This document shows positions 32,041-41,626 of a stretch of 64,000 nucleotides of DNA, piece after piece; within the stretch, counting starts at the first letter, position 1, and each line of letters begins with the position of its first letter. A program made the position numbers and the translations under genes. The notes beneath the pieces were generated by a model. The model saw only the letters and a list, made by a program, of their open reading frames with translations, was not told where the DNA came from and made no database searches. Source of the DNA: Neodontobutis hainanensis (taxonomy: Eukaryota; Chordata; Actinopteri; Gobiiformes; Odontobutidae); assembly GCA_024349245.1 (NCBI GenBank), contig JALDNG010001311.1, positions 40,831 through 104,830 of the forward strand. The letters are read 5' to 3'.

Positions 32041-33338
32041 GCATGGAACAATGGGCAATATTAGAGAGAAGCTATGTGTTATGGCTATTGTAAGTGAATC
32101 CTAAGCTAAATCACACATAGATATATCTTGTATGACTCCTGCTCTATGTACAAAATTATGATTCTTAATACTTTTATAGTCTGTGGGAAAACCAATAAAA
32201 AGCTCTGTGCCACATTAAAAAAAAAGAACATCTGACGTAAAATGCAGAAAAAGAAGAAAATATCAAAACCAAAACTAAAACTAGGATGGAAAAAAAGCCT
32301 AAAAAATGTGTGAATAGGTGTGTGATTGTGTTAGTTTCAGTAACACAACAGTAACAGGCAGGTAATTTAAAAGAAAAACAACAAACATTTAAGTGGGTGC
32401 TAACAAGAGCAAGTCCAAAACTGCAAATATTTATAAAAGATGCATATGAACCTCATAACACTCACCTGGATGTTTTCTTTTACAAATGCTTCCTACTGTG
32501 AGCCTCTGGTTCTCTGCCTTCCTCCGCTCTACATTCGCATGCTGTCTTTTAAGGACGGCCAGTGGACAGTTTCCTTCTACATGTGTCTACCACCCCTGCA
32601 ACGCTCCTCCACAGCACCCTCCGGCCGCTTAAGACCCAGACCCAGGCCACAGAAGGAAGAAGCCTGACTGGATATCAGGAGTTAAAGCCATGTACACACA
32701 CCATATGACACACACCTAGAGACACCACTTGAGACACAGACAGACCACAGAGTAGAATGAGAGGCAAGTGAAGAGACCATTGACAGTAGAAAGGGTGGAC
32801 ATAGCAAACTCACTTCCGGGTTGGAAGCCTATAAGGAAGTAGGCGTAGGCTCCATCAAGCCTGACCCCCATTGACATTCATTCATTACGATTAATAACTG
32901 ACCTATCAGCTGCCTCCATTCTGCTATGTCAGCTCACGGGGGCATAGTTCGATTGGCACTCGCTCCCTTCTTGTTGTATCTGCTGCTCTCGGGAGAAGAA
33001 GCCGCTGGATATTTAAGAGAGACTCGCGGAGGCATAACTATTTTAAATCAGTAAAAGTTAAGCTATTTGCTACACTCAAAGTTTGTTTTTGGTTAGTCTT
33101 TGTTTTCCGAAGCTTTTACGCCAGTATGTCTTCGTTTTTTGTTAATTAGTTTGTTAGTTCCTGCTGTTCATAAATGGAGATTCTTGCTGTTAGCTTAAAG
33201 CTAATGCTAGCTGTGCTTGGTTTAATATAGCTGACTGAAATCACTTTTTCATTGTCCAACTGCACTAAATGAACCACCGTTTGTAGGTGAGTACATTCTT
33301 GCATGTGTTAAAATACTGTTCAAAATATATGAAATAAC
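32041..33338. other. Intergenic, no assigned gene
   Basis: A minus-strand exon-like stretch (about 32467-32668, good AG acceptor after TATCCAG and donor CATCCAG|GTGAGTG) has stops in every frame, so I do not call it. The rest shows no recognised feature. Confidence 0.4.
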
Positions 33339-33943
33339 GTTTTTTTACTCTAGCTAGTCAATAGATGTTTTTTCCGGATTTATTCGGCCGAAGTCGGCTC
33401 TCCCTTGACCAATACAGATTTTTTACCTATAGCTCCGATGGGCCCGATAGCCAGCTTTCACTAACTTATTTTTTACCCATCATTGCTTAGGCCCGATGTC
33501 AGCATCCCGCTGACTAATGATATCATATTCAGAATATTGTCTGTAACTCGCTCCGCTAAGTCAGTTTCTAGAATTCTGACAGTTACAATGATATATTGCA
33601 TGCTTCAAAACACTGGTCAGTAGGAGAAAGAGACAAAAGGAAACACGCTGGTTTCGTGGTTCTGTTTTCTCCTTCTCAAAGCTTTTTTGTAAACACAACA
33701 CAGTTTATATACAATGGCAGTGTGATGGTGAGGTATCATGGTAAGGGTGCATCTACCAATCACAGAATACATTGAGAATATAACTAAAAAAGGAAAAAGG
33801 CAGATGTGTGTCTTGTGCAGCAAAAGCAGCGTGTCCATAAATGAGAGGCACATATGTTTAAAGCAGCGTCCATATATGGGACGTATGTACAGCGTATCCA
33901 TATATGAGTAGTCTAAATATAGCCCTTATGACTGCACAGACAG
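33339..33943 (-). repeat. LTR-like repeat, copy A
   Basis: It aligns with 47667-48205 over its whole length (shared TTACTCTAGCTAGTC start, AGAATTCTGACAGTTACA middle and CTTATGACTGCACAGACAG end). In the other copy a minus-strand TATATAAAC box lies about 25 bp before an AATAAAGCTTTGAG signal, as in compact LTRs. The segment between TGACAGTTAC and CACAGACA has TG...CA ends on the minus strand. I found no internal retroviral genes. Confidence 0.6.
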
Positions 33944-33969
33944 CTCTCCCTTGACCAATACAGATTTTT

Positions 33970-34635
33970 TTTTAGGGTGGCCTTGAGCCACATAGGCCGC
34001 CCTAATCCCCCCACAAATCCAATGAGCCAAACGATGGGCCGACAACGGTGTCCCACGCCCCCTGGCCCCCGAAGCACACAAATAAGCAAATAAGACTGAT
34101 GCTCCGCAGAGCAGCGCAAAGCCCTGACCGGACACAGCATAAGTAACGACCCATCTGAGGTGGTGCAGAGAGCTCTAATTCTGATCACCCTGGACGAAAG
34201 GACGAGGTGATAACCACCTGCCTAGATTTCTTTTTGATAACAGCGTGGGTGAGCCGGTCAGCCCCTCAATATCTGCACACCGCCCCTGGCAGTTGCATAG
34301 TGAAACCTGGACCATTTACCAGCCGCATTTCAGTTACAGGAGAGCGCATGGGAACACCTCTTAAGCCCCTCCTCTGAGAGCATGGAAGGCGCCAGTACTG
34401 CTGTAGGTACGCCGAGTCCACCTCTGTGGCGTGTGGGCCATAGAGAGCCGGAAGGATTGACCCAGAAGCGTGCTCTTTTAATGAGAAGTAACGGGCCCTG
34501 TGACCTTTATTGACATATTTCCCATTAGAGGAAGACATGTGAGAGCGGGAGGAGCCAGCACCCTCCCAAGTTGAAAACTTCCCCTTCTCCCGGGTTTTCC
34601 CACCCTGTGCTTTAAGACGCTGGGACAAGGTCAGC
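33970..34635 (-). mobile_element. DIRS internal-deletion derivative
   Basis: The minus strand carries the Gag tail (34628-34266, including KGHRARYFSLKEHASGS, matching 27780-27840 of the large DIRS) joined directly to part of the tyrosine recombinase (34250-33975, including IRIRALCTTSDGS and LLMLCPVRALRC, matching about 30845-31095). All of RT, RNase H and the methyltransferase-like domain are deleted. Neither terminal repeat is present. Confidence 0.85.
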
Positions 34636-34639
34636 AGCA

Positions 34640-35490
34640 GCCCCTCTGACGACCCTCACTTCCACCTCTCATCCTTTTGTCTGGATGCAGGAGGCGGAAA
34701 CAGCCTTTCATGAACTCAAACTGCACTTCACCTCTGCCCCGGTGCTCATCCAGCTGAATCCAGAATTGCAGTTTGTGGTAGAGGTCGACGCGCCGGAGAC
34801 AGGAGTGGGGCGGTACTGTCTCAACGCTCAGTACCACCCCAACGCACAGACCAGAAACTGCGTCCATGCGCCTATTTTTCATGAAAACTCTCCCCAGCCG
34901 AGAGGAACAATGATGTGGGAACAGAGAGCTCCTAGCGGTGAAGTTGGCGTTTGGAGTGGCGTCATTAGCTGGAGGGTTTCGTCCACCCGTGTTGTCTGGT
35001 CTGACCATAATAATTTGACGTACATCCAGACGGCAAGATGGTTGAACTCCTGGGAATTGTTTTTTGACAGGTTTAACTTTATTTGGCCAAGCTCCAAGAA
35101 CCTGAAGCCGGAAGCCTTCTCCCGAGTCCTTGCCACAGGCCAGCCAGCACCGGAGGAAGAGGAGCCTATTCCTGTCCCAGTCCCACATCGTGGCAACGCT
35201 CACCTGGGAGATAGAGTCTCGGGTCTGGGTGCTGGCGTTGGGTGAGCCGGACCCGAGACGGGGCCTCCTTACATCCTGTTTGTACCTGACGACGTGTGCT
35301 CGGGGGTGCTGCACTGGGCCAATGCCTCACTTGCCATCCGGGCATTGGCTGCACGCTGGCCGTCCTGCAAGGCAAGTTTTGGTGGCCCACCATGGACAAA
35401 GATACAAAAGACTACGTTTATGCCTGCCCTGTTTGTTCCCGGAATAAGACACCCAACTGATCCCCAGGAGGACTGCTACGACCATTACCC
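34640..35490 (+). mobile_element. pol: Ty3/gypsy pol fragment (RNase H to integrase start)
   Basis: The plus strand reads AFHELKLHFTSAPVLIQLNP, FVVEVDAPETGVG and VVWSDHNNLTYIQTARWLNS, the RNase H region of Ty3/gypsy Pol, then in another frame HPTDPQED and the WWPTMDKDTK-type integrase zinc-domain region (35380-35420). Frameshifts and stops are frequent. No LTR is attached. It belongs to the same broad gypsy group as the element at 36.5-40.3 kb but runs in the opposite orientation. Confidence 0.8.
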
Positions 35491-35497
35491 ATTTCCA

Positions 35498-36538
35498 GTG
35501 TTGGTCATCTTACTTCAAAAGTAATTAGTTATAGTTACACTATAACTAACTTCTCCCAAAAAGTAACTGTACTAAGAGTTAGTAACTCAGTTACTACATT
35601 CTAAAAGTAACTCAGTTACTTACTCTCAAAAGTAACTGAAGTTATTTTTTATGTTCTATAACAGTATTACGTTCTATAACATATTTAATATCAAAGATGT
35701 TGAAATTAACTGACTGAAGAATAAAAACACTATATACAGTATTTTAGCTCATTTGGTTTGAACTCAGTAGATTGCAGCCTGCCATATGATATACATAGAA
35801 ATAAAAACATAAATAATAAATATTGAAAATAAAATTTAAGGGCAAAATTAAGTCACACAAATGTAAACCTGTGTAAAAAAAAACAAAGGAAGATCTGGCC
35901 AATAAGTGCAAATCTCTGTGACTGTAAATTATTGCACAATAAACAGAACACAATCCAACTCTCTCTGTAGATTAACATGTTCGTTCCATTCTCAGTGAAA
36001 ATTAATGACTATATTAATCTATTCTAAAATACTCTTCATCTAACAACCAAACCAGTGGTTGTAATGTACTCTAATTCCTCAAATGACGTTTTGAGCTCAA
36101 TATTATTTTTTTCATAATCACCGTCTATAAATTTAGCAAAAGTGTTTCGGCTTGGAGCAACCCCCATTTCTCCTCCTCGTGTTGGTGTTTTAGTGAGCGT
36201 TGCTTGTTTTAACAGAGGCTCTGTCTCCTTCGCTGGAGCTGCCTTCAGGGTCGGGTTAGCAGCAGCAACAAGTGTCATGTTAGCATGTGTTAATGTGAGG
36301 GGCTTCATAAGGTTTGAGTTGCTTGAGGCAGACGTGGATAAAGTCTTTTTCTTTTTTCCTAGGTAGAGCATGTTACAGAAACATTCTTGTCTTTAATTTA
36401 AAAAAACGAGAAGTAGTGCCGGTACTTTCAATTCGACAACGCTACCTTTAAATTTCCCCGTCTCCTTGGCTGACACTGTCTTGTGTTTAGTGGAAGTCAG
36501 CGCGTGCAGTGAGACGGCGTCAGCCAATCATCTTCGCA
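35498..36538. other. Probable hAT-type terminus and AT-rich unassigned sequence
   Basis: CAGTGTTGGTCATCTTACTT at about 35498 followed by many AAAGTAACT/AGTTACTT words (to 35650) resembles the terminal region of common hAT-like transposons. The partner end was not found. A minus-strand frame of 111 aa at 36036-36371 (Lys/Thr-rich) is open but unrecognised. Confidence 0.4.
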
Positions 36539-37030
36539 TGTCACGGTGGGGGACGAGAAGCAGGACCCAAACGCAGAACTAGTACAATGTGAATCAGGTT
36601 TATTGGTTACAACAACACAAGGTGGCTCGGAGAACTGTCCGACGTGGAGTGGAGGTGAGCTGATCTGAAGTCCGGGAAGGTGGCTTACGGATAGACGCCA
36701 GTGGAGCAGACGGGGAGACTTGAGACGAGCAGGTAAGGCTGGATACGGACGGGAGCTGGCAGTGGCACCTGAGCACGACAAGACAGGTAATTACTCTCAC
36801 ATACAACAAAACACGAATCTTCCAACATACGATGAGCACAACGTCTTCACTAACTGATAGTAGTGTTGACAACGAACTGGCGCTGAGTGAAGGGAAGACC
36901 GGTTCTTTTAAGCAGAGGTTGATGAGGTGTAAGTGGTTGCAGGTGTGCCGACTGCCCTGCCCAGCTGAGGAGAGAGGAGAACACAGAGGGGAGGGGGAGA
37001 CACACAGACAGACAAACACAGATCCTGACA
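36539..37030 (-). repeat. Gypsy 3' LTR
   Basis: 492 bp, TG...CA, with a minus-strand AATAAACCTGATTCACATTG signal near 36590-36605. Confidence 0.93.
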
Positions 37031-37072
37031 GTACCCCCCCCCTAATGGACGCCACCGGGCGGACTGCCAGGT

Positions 37073-38401
37073 TTATTTAGGTTCGTCTGTCCAGACGATG
37101 AATGGTAGTTCTGCCCCCTCCAAATGGTGTCGCCACTCCTCCAAAGCTAACTTAACGGCCAATAACTCGCGGTCCCCAATCGTGTAGTTTCGCTCTGCTG
37201 GAGAGAGCCGCCGAGAAAAGAAAGCACAGGGGTGGAGTTTCTGGTCTGTCGGTGCCCGCTGGGAAAGCACAGCGCCTACTCCCTCATCCGAGGCGTCCAC
37301 CTCCACCACAAACTGGCGTGTAGGGTCGGGGTGGATGAGGATGGGAGCCGAGGTGAACCGCCTCTTTAATTGTTGCAGCGCCCTCTCAGCCTCCAGGGAC
37401 CAGACGAAGGAAACCTTGGATGAGGTTAATCGGGTTAACGGGACCACTACTGAGCTGTAGTCCCGGATGAATCGCCGGTAGAAGTTGGCGAATCCCAGAA
37501 AACGTTGGAGCTCCTTCAAATTACGGGGCGTGGGCCACTCTGTCACTGCCTGGATCTTGGCGGGGTCCGGCCTCACATGGCCCTTGCCAATGATGTAACC
37601 GAGGAAGCTGACAGAGGACTGATGGAACTCGCACTTCTCAGCCTTGACAAAGAGTTTATTTTCTAGGAGTCGTTGGAGCACCTGTCGCACATGCTGCGTG
37701 TGCTCCTCCGGAGTGCGTGAGAAAATCAAAATGTCGTCTATGTAGACGAAGACGAAGCGGTGGATGAAGTCTCGGAGGACATCGTTTACCATGGCCTGGA
37801 ACACGGCTGGAGCATTAGTGAGACCGAAGGGCATGACCAAGTATTCAAAGTGGCCCAGGGGAGTGTTGAACGCTGTCTTCCACTCGTCGCCCTCTCGGAT
37901 TCGGATGAGGTGGTAGGCGCTTCGTAAATCGAGCTTAGAGAAAATAGTCGCCTGATGCAGAGGCTGGAACGCTGAGTCGATGAGTGGGAGCGGGTATTTG
38001 TTTTTTACTGTGATGTCATTCAGGCCACGATAATCAATACATGGACGGAGGGTCTTGTCCTTCTTGTTCACAAAAAAGAACCCCGCCCCGACGGGAGAGG
38101 AGGACGGTCGATAATGCCTGTGGCCAGCGACTCGGTAATGTAAGTCTCCATGGCTTCCTCTCTGGGCGTGAGAGGTTGTAGAGACGTCTAGAGGGCAAAG
38201 TGGCCCCAGGGAGGAGGTTGATGGCACAGTCATACGGCCGATGAGGGGGAAGAGACTGGGCGTGAGCCTTACTAAATACCTCACAGAGGTGGTGGTAGTC
38301 CATCGGGGCCTCGACAGGTCCGGCATTTCTGAAGGGGAAGTTGGAGCCCTGACCGGGATAATGCGGACTGCAAACACACCGCGTGGCAGTGGGGGCTCCA
38401 A
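37073..38401 (-). pseudogene. pol: Gypsy reverse transcriptase and truncated RNase H
   Basis: The frame is open from about 38110 to 37073 with RT motifs FFFVNKKDKTLRPCIDYRGL, the SKLDLRSAYHLIRIREGDEW block, MPFGLTNAPAVFQ and the catalytic FVYIDDILIF, then RNase H residues FVVEVDASDEGVGAVLSQR and HPCAFFSRRLSPAERNY. It stops abruptly just after the VWTD block. The portion above 38110 is out of frame with the correct sequence, which lies in a neighbouring frame (38429-38034), giving one frameshift. Confidence 0.9.
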
Positions 38402-38874
38402 CCCAAAACTCCGCCACTGGCCCAGTCAAATTGGGGGTTGTGCGTCATCAGCCAGGGATATCCCAAAATCAGCGGGGTCTGCGGTGCCTGGATCAGGTTA
38501 AAAACGAGCACCTCCCGGTGGTTGCCTGACAGCACCAAAGTGACGGGTACAGTGCGATGTGTCACTTGAGCCAATGGTCTCCCGTCCACGGCATTTGCGA
38601 GAAGTGGCGTTTTAAGGGGTTCCGTCTGGATACCGGCCTGGCGAGCCAGATTAGTGTCAATAAAGTTCTCCTCCGCCCCCGAGTCCACAAGAGCTGACAG
38701 CGGGAGGCTCACATTGTCCATACACAACACGGCGGGAATTAGCATTCGTTTCGGGGGTGCATTGAGAATCTGAGATTGGCTCACCAGGACCCCCCTAGCT
38801 CCTGGTGAGCCCCGTCTTTTGGCCGGATTGAGCAGTTGGCGATAGAATGGCCCCGCTGACCGCAATAGAGACAC
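38281..38874 (-). CDS. pol: Gypsy aspartic protease region
   Basis: The minus frame contains LSALVDSGAEENFIDTNLAR with the catalytic DSGA and the later LILGYPWLMTHNPQFDW strand, typical of gypsy proteases. A cysteine-rich Gag zinc-knuckle position lies just upstream around 38850-38880 (the RCLYCGQ-type sequence is partly legible on the minus strand). Confidence 0.8.
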   Translation of the reverse strand: MSLLRSAGPFYRQLLNPAKRRGSPGARGVLVSQSQILNAPPKRMLIPAVLCMDNVSLPLSALVDSGAEENFIDTNLARQAGIQTEPLKTPLLANAVDGRPLAQVTHRTVPVTLVLSGNHREVLVFNLIQAPQTPLILGYPWLMTHNPQFDWASGGVLGWSPHCHAVCLQSALSRSGLQLPLQKCRTCRGPDGLPPPL

Positions 38875-38974
38875 CTCCCCTCCTTCTTCCGTCGGGAGCG
38901 CTCCGCCGGGGTCAGGCCAGCCCGACCTAACTGCATTGGCTCTGGATCGGTCTCACTGAGTGGGCCTGGAACGG

Positions 38975-39832
38975 CTATGGAGAGAGGTTCTGGTGGAGCG
39001 TGGGCTCTGGAGCCGGCAAAGGCGGAAAACCGAGGAGGTCCGGTCTCCTGTGTGGCGCGGAATCCGGTGGCTGGGGCTCGAGGCTGCCTCTCCCGTCTCC
39101 GCTCCCTCCACCGGTTATCCAGTCGTATGGCAGTCGAAATGAGGAGTCCAAGTCCGCCGGGTCCTCCTCAAGGCTAATTCGTCCGGAGGTAGTCCGATAA
39201 TGCGTGAAGAAACACCGTTTGCAGCGCCAGGTCATTCCACCCTGCCTCCGCCGCTAGAGTCCGGAAATCTACCGAGAATTCAGCCACACTACGGTTCCCC
39301 TGGCGGATCGTCATCAGCCTCGTGGCCGCCTCTCTGCCTTTAACCGGGTGGTCGAACACCTTCCTGAGCTCGGTCTCAAAAAGTGTGAAGTTGTCCCGTA
39401 GTGTGGGCTTACACTCCCATACTGCAGTCGCCCACTCCAGGGCCCTCCCTTGCAATAGTCCCATAACGTAGGCGACTCTGGTCTTATCGGTGGCATATGT
39501 CACGGGTCTTAGGCGGAAAACAAGAGAGCATTGCAGCAAGAAACTCCCACACTTTCCCATGTCACCTGTGTAGCGGCAGGGATCCGGCACATGTGCCTCT
39601 CTCGGGCTGGTCCAGTTCCACGCCTCGGAGACGGTGGAGCGGGAGGTTCAGGGGAGACTCGGGGAGCGCTACTGTCTAGGAGCGCCTGAACCATGGCGCC
39701 CAGTTGAACCATCTGGTCCTGGGTGGTCCGCTGGCCGTCCAGAAGGGTCTGCAGAGCGCGCCGGTGGTGCCCGATCTGTGCACTCTGTATCTGAAGGGCG
39801 GCGGAGACAGCGTCCTGTTCTGCTGGGTCCAT
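38975..39832 (-). pseudogene. gag: Gypsy Gag, frameshifted
   Basis: The start is MDPAEQDAVSAALQ at about 39832, only about 17-20 bases after the LTR. A proline-rich stretch follows. The capsid-like middle (LLQGRALEWATAVWE, FDHPVKGREAATRLMTIRQG, VAEFSVDFRTLAAEAGW) lies in a second frame (39590-39174) and the tail in a third (39235-38975), so at least two frameshifts separate the parts. Confidence 0.8.
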
Positions 39833-39850
39833 ATTTTGGCCAGTTCGTTC

Positions 39851-40341
39851 TGTCACGGTGGGGGACGAGAAGCAGGACCCAAACGCAGAACTAGTACAAT
39901 GTGAATCAGGTTTATTGGTTACAACAACACAAGGTGGCTCGGAGAACTGTCCGACGTGGAGTGGAGGTGAGCTGATCTGAAGTCCGGGAAGGTGGCTTAC
40001 GGATAGACGCCAGTGGAGCAGACGGGAGACTTGAGACGAGCAGGTAAGGCTGGATACGGACGGGAGCTGGCAGTGGCACCTGAGCACGACAAGACAGGTA
40101 ATTACTCTCACATACAACAAAACACGAATCTTCCAACATACGATGAGCACAACGTCTTCACTAACTGATAGTAGTGTTGACAACGAACTGGCGCTGAGTG
40201 AAGGGAAGACCGGTTCTTTTAAGCAGAGGTTGATGAGGTGTAAGTGGTTGCAGGTGTGCCGACTGCCCTGCCCAGCTGAGGAGAGAGGAGAACACAGAGG
40301 GGAGGGGGAGACACACAGACAGACAAACACAGATCCTGACA
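39851..40341 (-). repeat. Gypsy 5' LTR
   Basis: 491 bp, identical by eye to 36539-37030 except for one fewer G near 40024. Confidence 0.93.
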
Positions 40342-40419
40342 TCGCATTTGCAATGCCATCCTCATCCCCCTTCCTGCTCTCTCTGCAGCAGCTGATGTGT
40401 AGCCAAAGCATGATACATC

Positions 40420-40870
40420 GCACTTTATTCGAACCAAATTCTATGGTGTGCTGTGGCATTCTGACTTTAAGGTCATGATCAAATTTTCAAACTATCTGAA
40501 AAGCCTTCTGTTCCGAAATCAGTAGCGGCTTATGTCCCTGGCCTGTAATCCATTGCATGACTCTAGGGACAGTAAGGTAGGATGGCTCAGTTTCCACTTC
40601 TGATGCATCTTTAGCACTCTCTAGTTTTGTGTAAAGAAAAACAAGAAAGAGTGAGTAGTGTTATTCAATTTTAATTTGGGGTAAACAATCCCATTGATAA
40701 TAAAGTACAATACAACGTAAAGCCCACCTCCGCATTCAATTTCTTGAAGGAAGTCCTGAAAGTAGTTTATGATTTTACTCTCTACCGAAGCCCTTGAAGT
40801 TCCTCTCTCACTCATTTCAGGAGCAACATTGCTGAGAATATAGTCTGCATCTGGCTGGAAAAATAACAAA
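40420..40870 (-). pseudogene. HECT/G2E3-like gene fragment (two exons)
   Basis: The minus strand 40869-40731 reads PDADYILSNVAPEMSERGTS and INYFQDFLQEIECG up to a donor (GGAG|GTGGGC). After a short intron with acceptor ACAAAACTAG (40612-40621) it continues ESAKDASEVETEPSYLTVPR, VMQWITGQGHKPLLISEQKA, then a TGA stop, then KFDHDLKVRMPQHTI. This resembles the HECT-domain part of the large teleost 'G2/M-phase-specific E3 ubiquitin ligase-like' family as I remember it. The in-frame stop and absence of the catalytic cysteine region mark it as a fragment. Confidence 0.5.
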
Positions 40871-41160
40871 TTGTCAGTAGAACAGCAAATTTCAAATTAT
40901 TTTTTGATCTGTGACTGCAATATATTTGGCAGGAAAATAATCCCACACCTGCTGTGCCACGTTGCTAATCAACGAGGTACAAAGGACACCGTGTCCAGCT
41001 CCTCGATGCCAGATTGTAAAACTAACGCATGTCAGTGATACGCCTACCTCTTTACCGTGCTTTAATATCACAGTGGTTACTTACCTGTTTGTTTCCTGTT
41101 CAGCTTCAGATCCGTCGAGTTCTGCCGCCAGTCCATCTCCGGTGCTGCCTCATCCTACTC
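40871..41160. other. Spacer, nothing assigned
   Basis: No gene or named repeat seen. Confidence 0.5.
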
Positions 41161-41162
41161 CT

Positions 41163-41520
41163 TGTTGTTCAGCTCCGTCCAGGAAGACCTGGAGGGCTTT
41201 GTAGGTGATGAGGAGGACCTTAAAGTGGATACGAGACTGAATGGGACGGCAGTGGAGCTGGTGAAGGACGGTGTGATGTGTTCTCTGGAGCGGGTGTGGT
41301 GTGAACAACTGGGTAGCTGAGATCTGAACGTACTGAAATTTCTGTAGGTCAGTGGTGAAAAAATATGTTTTGGTGATGTTTTGGATATAAGTTTTGAAGG
41401 ATAGGGTGGTGTCCAAAGTGATTCCAAGGTTCCTGATCAAGAGGGAGGGGGTGACTTTGTGCCCATCAATAGAGAGTGAAAAATCCTGAGAGGAGAGGAG
41501 GAGGGATTTGGTTATAATGT
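41163..41520 (-). mobile_element. L2-like LINE fragment (RT C-terminal part)
   Basis: The minus frame reads IRNLGITLDTTLSFKTYIQN, then HHTVLHQLHCRPIQSRIHFK and VLLITYKAL, the characteristic downstream part of L2/CR1 ORF2. An internal deletion has removed the middle. Truncated on both sides. Confidence 0.75.
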
Positions 41521-41626
41521 TTATTGTGGAGAAGCATATTTGGGTATTGTGTTATAAGAATTTAATTTTTTATGTTTAGAGTTACTGGGGCCTATAGTTC
41601 TCTTCAGGTCATGTCAAATTCATTTT

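Larger units (their letters stand above)
36539..40341 (-). mobile_element. Young Ty3/gypsy element lacking integrase
   Basis: LTRs at 36539-37030 and 39851-40341 differ by a single G in a G run; they start TGTCACGG and end CCTGACA. The 5-bp target duplication TCGCA is perfect (36534-36538 and 40342-40346). On the minus strand the order is 5' LTR, a leader of about 17-20 bases, gag, protease, reverse transcriptase and the start of RNase H, then a stop, a G-rich polypurine tract (37031-37040) and the 3' LTR. The rest of RNase H and all of integrase are missing, so it must have been mobilised in trans or the deletion belongs to a defective family. Confidence 0.95.

Noticed and set aside
32440..32667. 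75-aa ORF and a minus-strand exon-like segment
   Set aside because: Splice-like ends exist on the minus strand but every frame has a stop, and no family was recognised for the plus-strand ORF.
36036..36371. 111-aa Lys/Thr-rich ORF as a host gene
   Set aside because: No domain, no splice context, lies in transposon-like DNA; left as unassigned.
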